A stretch of DNA of 5,383 nt. Source: Polynucleobacter sp. GTDB taxonomy: Bacteria > Pseudomonadota > Gammaproteobacteria > Burkholderiales > Burkholderiaceae. This document shows positions 1 through 5,383 of this stretch, piece by piece. The translations under genes and the position numbers were made by a program. The first letter of the stretch is position 1, and each line of letters opens with the position of its first letter. The stretch covers positions 1 through 5,383 of the forward strand of contig JAGVCB010000139.1 of assembly GCA_020059445.1 (NCBI GenBank), written 5' to 3'. The notes below the pieces were generated by a model, which was given only the letters and a program-made list of their open reading frames with translations, was not told where the DNA came from and did not search any database.

Positions 1-122
1 CGCATTTACCTCATGACTTATTGGGCCGCGTTTCCAACAGAATCATCAATGAAGTTCGCGGCATCAATCGCGTGGTCTACGACATCAGCGGCAAACCACC
101 TGCAACGATCGAGTGGGAATAA
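1..122 (+). CDS. guaA: GMP synthase (glutamine-hydrolysing), C-terminal end only
   Basis: This is the last 39 codons of a gene that enters from the left edge, read from base 3 and ending at TAA 120-122. The residues match the highly conserved tail of bacterial Gua[18 protein letters not shown] near the edge, then a stretch ending in KPPATIEWE. GuaA is cytosolic and converts XMP, ATP and glutamine to GMP, the last step of guanine nucleotide synthesis; this tail belongs to the C-terminal dimerisation domain. The glutaminase and ATP-pyrophosphatase domains lie outside the window, so their integrity cannot be judged. Only 26 bases separate its stop from the next gene, with no terminator, so read-through into the radical SAM gene is likely (inference). 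GMP feeds the GTP pool from which the QueD substrate further downstream is ultimately made. Confidence 0.96.
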   Translation, partial: HLPHDLLGRVSNRIINEVRGINRVVYDISGKPPATIEWE

Positions 123-148
123 CTGGGAATCATTTCCCTGATATTGGT

Positions 149-2044
149 ATGAGGGTTCTCAGTCTCATTCCACCCATGACGCAATTAAATACGCCGTATC
201 CATCGACGGCGTATATCACTGGTTTTCTTCGTTCACGTGGCATTGATGCTCATCAAGACGACTTAGCTCTGTCTTTGGTCTTAAGCTTCTTCTCCAAAAA
301 AGGCTTGGCTGAAGTTCATCAAGCAGCCTTGGCCATACCTGAAGAAAATCGCAGTGCCACCATTAATTTCTTCTTAGATTACTTTGATGATTATCAAAGC
401 AGCATAGAGCCCACCATCAAGTTCTTGCAAGGCGGTGACAACACCTTGAGTCAACGTATCAACAGTCGTTCTTTCTTACCCGAAGGCCCAAGGTTTCAAG
501 CTTTGGATTCTTATGACGATGATGGCTCTGGAGATTCTCTTGCTTGGGCATTTGGTGCTTTGGGCGCTGAAGATCGAGCTCGCCATTTGGCCACGCTTTA
601 TTTGAATGATTTATCTGATGTATTGCGAGATGCCGTCGATGACCGGTTTGAGTTCGTGCGTTATGCAGAATCTTTGGCGGGTAGTCAACCAAGTTTTGAG
701 CCATTGGCTAATGCCTTAAAAGCAACACCCACTTTGATGGATGAGCATCTACGATCTTTAACCATCGAACAAATTGAAAAGCACCAACCTAACTTGGTCT
801 TACTTTCTGTGCCATTCCCGGGATCTGTTTATGCAGCCTTGAGAATTGCACAGGTGATCAAAGAGAAATACCCATCGATCAAAATCGCTTTGGGTGGTGG
901 CTACGTCAACACCGAGTTACGTGAATTAAATGAACCAAGGGTGTTTGATTATGTTGATTTCATCACCTTGGATTCTGGTGAACGACCATTGCTGGCTTTG
1001 ATTGAGCATTTGAATGGTCAGCGTGGCATCAATCGTTTGGTGAGAACCTTCATCAGGAATGAAACAGGGCAGGTGCAATACATCCAGTGGGCCGAACTTG
1101 ATGTGCCGTTTGAAGAAGTTGGCACAGCCACTTGGGATGGTTTGCCTTTAGGGTCATATCTGTCACTCTTGGATATGCTCAACCCCATGCACCGTTTATG
1201 GAGTGATGGCCGTTGGAATAAGTTAACAGTGGCGCACGGATGCTATTGGAAAAAATGCAGTTTTTGCGATGTCAGCTTGGATTACATCTCTCGCTATGAA
1301 ACAGCCTCAGCATCATTGCTGGTGGATCGCATCGAGCAAATCGTCGCTGAAACAGGGCAAACAGGTTTTCATTTTGTGGATGAGGCAGCGCCCCCAAAGA
1401 TACTTAAAGCTTTGGCAGAGGAGTTGATTCGACGTCAGATGGTTATTTCTTGGTGGGGCAATATCAGATTTGAAAAAACCTTCACTCCTGAATTAGCCGA
1501 GTTGTTGGCACAAAGTGGATGTATTGCCATGTCTGGAGGTTTAGAAGTTGCCTCAGATCGTTTGTTAGCTTTGATGGAAAAAGGCGTGACTGTTGAACAA
1601 GTGGCACGTGTGACCAAGAGCTTCTCGGATGTCGGCATCTTGGTTCATGCTTATCTGATGTATGGCTTCCCAACGCAAACTGTTCAAGAAACAGTTGATT
1701 CATTGGAGTATGTGCGTCAGTTATTTGAAAACGGCTGTATTCAGAGCGGCTTTTTTCATCGATTTACTTGCACGGTACATTCACCGGTAGGGAAAAATCC
1801 AGGGGCTTATGGCATTGAGCTAATTCCATTGCCAGAGATTACCTTTGCCAAAAACGACATTGGTTTCATAGACCCAACTGGTGCGGATCATGATGCTTTA
1901 GGGCAGGGCTTAAAGAAAGCCATCTATAACTACATGCATGGCGTGGGCTTTGAAGCTGATATTAGAAGCTGGTTTGATTTAAAACAGCCAGTGCCTAAAA
2001 GTACTGTTTCAAGGCAATTTATTGCCAAAGCTTTACAACTGTGA
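149..2044 (+). CDS. B12-binding-domain-like radical SAM protein, function unknown
   Basis: A 631-residue protein with the layout of cobalamin-dependent-type radical SAM enzymes. Residues 1-40 (MRVLSLIPPMTQ, then GFLRSRGI) look like the first strand and helix of a B12-binding Rossmann fold. The fold seems to resume at about 215-300 (NLVLLSVPFPGS, GGGY at 249-252), leaving about 170 mostly helical, partly acidic residues between. The radical SAM core covers about 360-570: cluster cysteines C365, C370 and C373 (CX4CX2C within GCYWKKCSFCD), a HFVDEA strand, WWGNIRFEK, SGGLEVASDRLLALMEKG and LMYGFPTQT. No DxHxxG cobalamin motif is visible, so B12 may bind base-off without a histidine ligand, or not at all. 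The ATG at 149 is preferred because the fold starts there; an in-frame GTG at 113 would overlap guaA and add 12 residues unlike the family. No good Shine-Dalgarno is seen. The substrate cannot be named from sequence; radical methyl transfer or rearrangement is possible. Confidence 0.88.
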   Translation: MRVLSLIPPMTQLNTPYPSTAYITGFLRSRGIDAHQDDLALSLVLSFFSKKGLAEVHQAALAIPEENRSATINFFLDYFDDYQSSIEPTIKFLQGGDNTLSQRINSRSFLPEGPRFQALDSYDDDGSGDSLAWAFGALGAEDRARHLATLYLNDLSDVLRDAVDDRFEFVRYAESLAGSQPSFEPLANALKATPTLMDEHLRSLTIEQIEKHQPNLVLLSVPFPGSVYAALRIAQVIKEKYPSIKIALGGGYVNTELRELNEPRVFDYVDFITLDSGERPLLALIEHLNGQRGINRLVRTFIRNETGQVQYIQWAELDVPFEEVGTATWDGLPLGSYLSLLDMLNPMHRLWSDGRWNKLTVAHGCYWKKCSFCDVSLDYISRYETASASLLVDRIEQIVAETGQTGFHFVDEAAPPKILKALAEELIRRQMVISWWGNIRFEKTFTPELAELLAQSGCIAMSGGLEVASDRLLALMEKGVTVEQVARVTKSFSDVGILVHAYLMYGFPTQTVQETVDSLEYVRQLFENGCIQSGFFHRFTCTVHSPVGKNPGAYGIELIPLPEITFAKNDIGFIDPTGADHDALGQGLKKAIYNYMHGVGFEADIRSWFDLKQPVPKSTVSRQFIAKALQL

Positions 2045-2086
2045 CCCACAGATATTCTTTACAATAAGCAATATTGCAAAACCTAT

Positions 2087-2090
2087 AGGA
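2087..2090 (+). promoter_or_regulatory. Ribosome binding site of queE
   Basis: AGGA lies four bases before the ATG at 2095. It is the clearest Shine-Dalgarno-like sequence among the internal genes here and supports this ATG as the queE start. Confidence 0.5.
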
Positions 2091-2094
2091 TTGA

Positions 2095-2748
2095 ATGACT
2101 TACAGTGTTAAAGAGATCTTTTTGACGCTTCAGGGCGAAGGTGCTCACGCTGGGCGTGCGGCTGTTTTTTGCCGTTTCAGCGGATGTAATCTTTGGTCTG
2201 GTCGTGAGGAAGATCGCGCTACAGCAGTTTGTCAATTTTGCGACACGGATTTTGTGGGCACTGATGGTGAGGGTGGCGGCAAATTTGAATCTGCTGAGCT
2301 CTTAGCTACTGCCATTGATCAAATGTGGGGTTTGGGTGATCCGCATCATAAGTATGTTGTCTTTACAGGCGGCGAGCCTTCGCTCCAATTAGACGATGTA
2401 TTGATCCAAGCACTTCATGCTCAAGGTTTTAAGATTGCCATTGAAACCAACGGCACGATCAGAGTCCCGGCTGGGATTGATTGGATTTGTGTCAGTCCAA
2501 AGCATGGAGCCGACTTACTTCAAGTGCAAGGCGATGAACTTAAATTGGTGATACCTCAAGCTGGACATGCAGGGCAGTTGCCTCAGTTATTGGCTCGTTT
2601 TGAAAAGATGTCTTTTAAGCACCATTTTTTACAAGCTTTGGATGGTCCAAATAAAGAAGCCAATACCGAATTAGCCATTAAAATCTGTCAGTCACGCCCT
2701 TTATGGCGTTTAAGCACTCAAACACACAAGTTATTAGGTATTCGCTAG
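2095..2748 (+). CDS. queE: 7-carboxy-7-deazaguanine synthase QueE
   Basis: A radical SAM enzyme that converts 6-carboxy-5,6,7,8-tetrahydropterin (the QueD product) to 7-carboxy-7-deazaguanine, the ring-contraction step on the way to preQ0 and queuosine. The 217-residue length fits the family. The protein opens with the typical VKEIFLTLQGEGAHAGR. The cluster cysteines are C31, C46 and C49, a CX14CX2C pattern instead of CX3CX2C; this expanded form is established for Burkholderia multivorans QueE. The FCDTDF that follows contains the conserved threonine (T51) of the QueE metal site. GGEP at 92-95 is the SAM-binding motif, and the conserved ETNGT and VSPK segments follow. The protein is cytosolic. 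The gene lies 50 bases after the radical SAM gene and 12 bases before queD, consistent with one transcript. Start chosen by family alignment and the AGGA upstream. Confidence 0.96.
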   Translation: MTYSVKEIFLTLQGEGAHAGRAAVFCRFSGCNLWSGREEDRATAVCQFCDTDFVGTDGEGGGKFESAELLATAIDQMWGLGDPHHKYVVFTGGEPSLQLDDVLIQALHAQGFKIAIETNGTIRVPAGIDWICVSPKHGADLLQVQGDELKLVIPQAGHAGQLPQLLARFEKMSFKHHFLQALDGPNKEANTELAIKICQSRPLWRLSTQTHKLLGIR

Positions 2749-2760
2749 GCAAGCGCGATC

Positions 2761-3213
2761 ATGAATAAAAAAATAGAAATCACCCGCAAATTAGAGTTTG
2801 ACGCTGGTCATCGCATCCCACACCATGATGGTCATTGCCGTCACATTCATGGTCATCGTTATGTGATTGAAGTCACGTTGATGGGCACAGTATTGAATCA
2901 TCAAGGTCATGGTGATGACGGCATGGTTCTAGACTTTGGTGATATCAAGACAATCACCAATGAAGCGATTGTTCAACAATGGGATCATGCATTTTTGGTC
3001 GCTAAAGAAGATGTGGCGCTGGTTAATTTCCTGGCTACCATCCCTGGTCATAAAACGGTTGTTTTGAACTCTATCCCAACGGTTGAAAATTTGGCCCAAG
3101 AGGCCTTTGCCACTTTAGATCCAATTTTCAAAGACAGATTTGGCGGTCGCTTGAATCTCAGTCGTTTGCGTTTATACGAAACACCTAACTGCTGGGCTGA
3201 TGTTCATGCCTAA
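2761..3213 (+). CDS. queD: 6-carboxy-5,6,7,8-tetrahydropterin synthase QueD
   Basis: A 150-residue member of the 6-pyruvoyltetrahydropterin synthase superfamily. QueD converts 7,8-dihydroneopterin triphosphate (made from GTP by FolE) to 6-carboxytetrahydropterin, releasing acetaldehyde and triphosphate; this feeds QueE. Visible features: H17 in FDAGHRI with H30 and H32 in HIHGH form the zinc site; C26, in the CxxxHGH arrangement, is the catalytic cysteine diagnostic of QueD; D58 in MVLDFGDIK and D75-H76 in the WDHAFL segment match the family's structural and catalytic positions; E140 in YETPNCWADV is the substrate-anchoring glutamate. The protein is cytosolic and expected to be oligomeric. 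An AGG overlapping the queE stop (2747-2749) may serve as a weak ribosome site. Its 3' end overlaps the tadA start, suggesting translational coupling. The N-terminus is about ten residues before the zinc histidine segment, normal for the family. Confidence 0.96.
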   Translation: MNKKIEITRKLEFDAGHRIPHHDGHCRHIHGHRYVIEVTLMGTVLNHQGHGDDGMVLDFGDIKTITNEAIVQQWDHAFLVAKEDVALVNFLATIPGHKTVVLNSIPTVENLAQEAFATLDPIFKDRFGGRLNLSRLRLYETPNCWADVHA

Positions 3214-3670
3214 TGAGCTAGATGCAGAGTTCATGAAGATGGCTCTGATGCAAGCTCATCAAGCACGTGATGCTGGCGAGGTCCCAGTGGGTGCTGTTCT
3301 TGTGGCAAACCAGCAAGTCATTGCCACTGGTCATAATCAGCCGATCGGACATCATGATCCCAGCGCCCACGCTGAGATTGTGACGCTGAAGGCAGCTGGT
3401 GCTGCTTTGGGTAATTACAGATTGCCTGAAACCACTCTTTACGTTACCTTAGAACCTTGCATGATGTGTTGTGGTGCCATCATGCATGCCAGGGTGTCTC
3501 GTTTGGTTTATGGTGCATCGGATGCTAAAACCGGTTGTGTACACAGCGTCATGAAGCTCTTTGACAATACTCAGCTAAACCACCATACAATGGTTGAAGG
3601 TGGTGTATTGGCAGATGAATGTGCCCAAGTATTGAAAGACTTTTTTAAAGAACGTCGAGTTAAAAGTTAA
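3206..3670 (+). CDS. tadA: tRNA-specific adenosine-34 deaminase TadA
   Basis: Deaminates A34 to inosine in tRNA-Arg(ACG), widening decoding at the wobble position; cytosolic, normally a homodimer and usually essential. From the ATG at 3206 the protein has 154 residues, the normal TadA size. It shows MKMALMQAHQARDAGEVPVGAVLV at the N-terminal helix and first strands. H55-A56-E57 provides the zinc histidine and the proton-shuttling glutamate, and C85 and C88 in EPCMMC are the other zinc ligands. The conserved VYGASDAKTG and a basic C-terminus follow. An in-frame ATG at 3200 would add MF; 3206 is preferred because the only G-rich stretch upstream (about 3194-3196) is then at a reasonable distance. 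It overlaps queD by eight bases in another frame. A third cysteine follows the zinc pair (PCMMCCGA), where many homologues have alanine or serine. A general cytosine or guanine deaminase is less likely given the TadA-type motifs. Confidence 0.94.
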   Translation: MPNELDAEFMKMALMQAHQARDAGEVPVGAVLVANQQVIATGHNQPIGHHDPSAHAEIVTLKAAGAALGNYRLPETTLYVTLEPCMMCCGAIMHARVSRLVYGASDAKTGCVHSVMKLFDNTQLNHHTMVEGGVLADECAQVLKDFFKERRVKS

Positions 3671-3721
3671 TTAACAAAAAATTAGTAAACATAGATCAGC
3701 AAAGATAAATTAATCAGCTTC
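3671..3721 (+). promoter_or_regulatory. AT-rich tadA-ldcA gap, possible weak promoter
   Basis: The gap is strongly AT-rich. It contains a TTAACA at 3671-3676 and a GATAAA at 3704-3709, neither with a well-spaced partner, so a sigma-70 promoter is possible but not shown. The hexamer ATCAGC occurs twice in direct orientation, at 3695-3700 and 3713-3718. No Shine-Dalgarno is seen before the ldcA ATG. No hairpin plus T-run is present, so tadA and ldcA may be cotranscribed. Confidence 0.25.
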
Positions 3722-4645
3722 ATGAAACTACACCTCATCGCTCCTTCAGGCTCATTGCCAGACCCGCAGGTTTTGGCCAAGGGTGAGTCTTGGTTCAAAG
3801 ATCAGGGCATTGAGGTTAAAAATCTTGCATGTGGTAACAGACAATTTCAAAGATTTGCCGGTACAGATCAAGAGCGTTTAGATGAAATCAATCAGCTAGT
3901 AAATCTTTCAGCTGATCATGTGGTCATGTCTTTGCGGGGTGGTTATGGCTTGAGCCGTTTGCTTGATCGAATTGATTGGCAGGGTATTGCTAAGCAAGTT
4001 AAACAAGGTTTAAAAATTGTCGGACATAGTGACTTCACGGCCTTTCATTTAGGATTATTTGCCAAGACTGGAGCTCCAAGTTTTGCTGGCCCGATGTTCA
4101 GCTATGACTTCTGTGGTGAAGTGTCTGATCAGACTTGGAAGCACTTTCAAGAAGCGATGACACAGGCAACGATTCAAGTTGAAGTGGTCAGTCCGCAAGT
4201 CATGTCGTCACCGATTGGCATCACAGCTTATGACAAAGCAGTTCTTTGGGGTGGCAATCTCACGATGTTGACCTCACTTCTTGGCACAGAGTTCTTTCCC
4301 TCCCATGAGCAAGTCAAGGGCGGCATTTTATTCATTGAAGATGTGAATGAGCATCCTTATAGAGTTGAACGTATGCTGCATCAACTGCTTGATGCGGGTT
4401 ATTTAGCTAAGCAAAGAGCCGTATTAATAGGTGATATTTCATCCTATCGTTTGAGTGATGTTGATCGCGGTTATGACCTTCATACCGCCATTGAGTCAAT
4501 CAGACAAAAATTGGGACCTAAAACCCCGATATTGACGGGCCTGGCATTTGGGCACTGTGCAGACAAGCTAACCCTCCCAGTAGGCCGTTATGCCAGCCTT
4601 TCAGCAACTTCAGACGCCTTTATTTTGCAGGCAAATTGCGCCTAA
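3722..4645 (+). CDS. ldcA: Muramoyltetrapeptide (L,D-) carboxypeptidase LdcA
   Basis: A 307-residue serine peptidase of family S66. It removes the terminal D-alanine from cytoplasmic murein tetrapeptides so that the tripeptide can be reused by Mpl in peptidoglycan recycling. The family's Ser-Glu-His triad is visible: S103 in IVGHSDFTAFH, E206 in LFIEDVNEHPYRVERML, and H278 in LAFGHCADKLTLPVG. Other family signatures are the opening LHLIAPSG, MSLRGGYGLSRLL at about 69-81, and VLWGGNLTMLTSLLGT at about 174-189. There is no signal peptide, consistent with a cytosolic enzyme. Length is normal. The start is placed by the conserved N-terminal strand, since no clear Shine-Dalgarno precedes it. MccF-type microcin immunity proteins share this fold, but the length and motifs fit LdcA better. 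It follows tadA by 51 bases; no functional link to the tRNA genes is evident. Confidence 0.94.
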   Translation: MKLHLIAPSGSLPDPQVLAKGESWFKDQGIEVKNLACGNRQFQRFAGTDQERLDEINQLVNLSADHVVMSLRGGYGLSRLLDRIDWQGIAKQVKQGLKIVGHSDFTAFHLGLFAKTGAPSFAGPMFSYDFCGEVSDQTWKHFQEAMTQATIQVEVVSPQVMSSPIGITAYDKAVLWGGNLTMLTSLLGTEFFPSHEQVKGGILFIEDVNEHPYRVERMLHQLLDAGYLAKQRAVLIGDISSYRLSDVDRGYDLHTAIESIRQKLGPKTPILTGLAFGHCADKLTLPVGRYASLSATSDAFILQANCA

Positions 4646-4670
4646 TTCAGTTCTTGCAATAGATTCTCGG

Positions 4671-4703
4671 GTTGACTGCCCTTGATTGGTTAAAATAGTC
4701 AAC
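4671..4703. repeat. Perfect 7-bp inverted repeat ahead of ybiT
   Basis: GTTGACT at 4671-4677 is repeated as its exact reverse complement AGTCAAC at 4697-4703, with 19 bases between. The left arm contains a TTGACT resembling a -35 box, and TAAAAT at 4691-4696 resembles a -10 box, but their 13-base spacing is too short for a normal sigma-70 promoter. The repeat could be an operator or a weak RNA hairpin. It lacks a T-run after the right arm, so it is not a standard intrinsic terminator. Confidence 0.5.
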
Positions 4704-4723
4704 TTTCGTGCTCACATACTTTT

Positions 4724-4728
4724 ACAGG
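4724..4728 (+). promoter_or_regulatory. Ribosome binding site supporting the GTG start of ybiT
   Basis: ACAGG lies eight bases before GTG 4737. It favours this GTG over the internal ATG at 4761, which would remove the first eight residues of the conserved N-terminal strand. Confidence 0.45.
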
Positions 4729-4736
4729 CAAATACC

Positions 4737-5383
4737 GTGCTTTCAGCAGCAAATATCACCATGCAGTTCGGGGCAAAGCCCTTATTCGAAAACATTTCAG
4801 TCAAATTCGGTGGCGGTAATCGCTATGGTTTGATTGGTGCAAACGGCTGTGGCAAGTCCACATTCATGAAGATCCTCGGTTCAGATCTTGAGCCTTCAGC
4901 TGGCAACGTCTCTTTAGAGCCTAATATTCGTTTGGGTAAGTTGCGCCAGGATCAGTTTGCCTATGAAGACAAGCGTGTTTTAGATGTGGTGATGATGGGC
5001 CATGAAGACATGTGGAACGCAGCTGCTGAGCGTGATGCACTTTATGCCAATCCAGATGCCACGGATGAAGATTACATGCGTGCCGCCGAATTAGAAACCA
5101 AGTTTGCAGAGTACGGTGGTTACACAGCAGAAGCCAGAGCAGGGGAGTTGCTGCTCGGTATTGGTATCCCAACAGAGCAACACAACGGCCCTATGAGCGA
5201 AGTGGCTCCTGGTTGGAAGTTGCGTGTGCTTTTGGCTCAGGCACTATTTTCTGATCCAGATGTTTTGTTGCTCGATGAGCCAACCAACAACTTGGACATT
5301 CACTCGATTCATTGGCTTGAAGATATTCTGAATGCTAGAAACAGCACGATGATCATCATTTCTCACGATCGTCACTTTTTGAA
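4737..5383 (+). CDS. ybiT: ABC-F family ATPase, YbiT type, N-terminal part
   Basis: The first 215 codons of a soluble ABC-F protein that runs off the right edge; the full family has two ATPase domains and about 530 residues. The segment closely resembles E. coli YbiT as I recall it ([34 protein letters not shown]). Domain 1 is nearly complete: Walker A is GANGCGKST at 34-42, the Q-loop is at LRQDQF (69-74), the signature region is the YbiT-type VAPGWKLR at 156-163 in place of LSGGQ, Walker B with its glutamate is LLLDEP (177-182) followed by TNNLD, and the switch histidine is H210 in ISHD. There are no membrane segments, so it is not a transporter. ABC-F proteins bind the ribosomal E site and act on translation; the precise role of YbiT is poorly defined. 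It starts at GTG, 91 bases after ldcA, and may have its own promoter. Confidence 0.93.
   Translation, partial: MLSAANITMQFGAKPLFENISVKFGGGNRYGLIGANGCGKSTFMKILGSDLEPSAGNVSLEPNIRLGKLRQDQFAYEDKRVLDVVMMGHEDMWNAAAERDALYANPDATDEDYMRAAELETKFAEYGGYTAEARAGELLLGIGIPTEQHNGPMSEVAPGWKLRVLLAQALFSDPDVLLLDEPTNNLDIHSIHWLEDILNARNSTMIIISHDRHFL

Noticed and set aside
113..148. GTG at 113 as the start of the radical SAM gene
   Set aside because: It would overlap guaA and add 12 residues ([12 protein letters not shown]) before the point where the family's first strand, MRVLSLIPP, begins; the ATG at 149 fits better.
459..704. 81-codon reading frame on the minus strand
   Set aside because: It lies wholly inside the radical SAM gene, and its translation resembles no family and has shadow-like composition.
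1435..1703. Two overlapping minus-strand reading frames of 67 and 73 codons
   Set aside because: Both lie opposite the conserved radical SAM core, overlap each other in different frames and show no recognisable domain.
2058..2089. Sigma-70 promoter for queE from TTTACA and TATAGG
   Set aside because: The spacing between the two boxes is 20 bases, too long, and TATAGG overlaps the ribosome binding site.
2045..2094. preQ1 riboswitch before queE
   Set aside because: The short gap lacks the preQ1-I hairpin and its A-rich tail, and no coherent stem could be drawn.
4646..4736. Intrinsic terminator after ldcA
   Set aside because: The only hairpin candidate has a 7-bp mixed stem, a 19-base loop and no following T-run.
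4921..5172. 83-codon reading frame on the minus strand
   Set aside because: It lies opposite the well-conserved ABC-F coding sequence; its histidine- and tryptophan-rich translation is typical of an antisense shadow.
4737..5383. Membrane ABC transporter ATPase
   Set aside because: The YbiT-type motifs (VAPGWK signature, TNNLD after Walker B) identify a soluble ABC-F protein, and no permease gene is nearby in the window.

Overview
The window is an ordinary-looking, gene-dense bacterial chromosome segment. Every gene lies on the + strand with short gaps, and base composition is moderate to slightly AT-rich throughout. QueE carries the expanded CX14CX2C iron-sulfur motif known from Burkholderia multivorans QueE, and the order guaA / radical SAM / queE / queD / tadA / ldcA / ybiT-type ABC-F fits a betaproteobacterium. 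The low GC suggests a small-genome Burkholderiaceae such as Polynucleobacter. That placement is inference from gene content and recalled synteny; no database search was possible.

Layout: (1) 1-122, the last 39 codons of guaA (GMP synthase). (2) 149-2044, a 631-residue radical SAM protein with a cobalamin-binding-like Rossmann region that appears to be split by a large insertion; its substrate is unknown. (3) 2095-3213, queE and queD, two consecutive steps of 7-deazaguanine (queuosine precursor) synthesis. (4) 3206-3670, tadA, the tRNA adenosine-34 deaminase, overlapping the end of queD. (5) 3722-4645, ldcA, a cytoplasmic murein tetrapeptide carboxypeptidase. (6) 4737 to the window edge, the N-terminal 215 codons of an ABC-F ATPase of the YbiT type, starting at GTG.

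Functionally, guaA makes GMP, which feeds the GTP pool. GTP is the ultimate precursor of the QueD substrate; QueD makes 6-carboxytetrahydropterin and QueE converts it to 7-carboxy-7-deazaguanine. Queuosine and TadA-made inosine both sit at tRNA position 34, so queE-queD-tadA forms a small wobble-base modification cluster, and the ABC-F protein also belongs to a ribosome-associated family. ldcA belongs to cell-wall recycling and is probably a neighbour rather than a partner.

I see no rRNA, tRNA, CRISPR array, insertion sequence, phage gene or clear intrinsic terminator. No stretch without a gene exceeds about 100 bases. I did not find a convincing new multi-gene system; the only protein of unexplained function is the radical SAM enzyme. 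Lesser points are a perfect inverted repeat ahead of ybiT and small palindromes in two other gaps.
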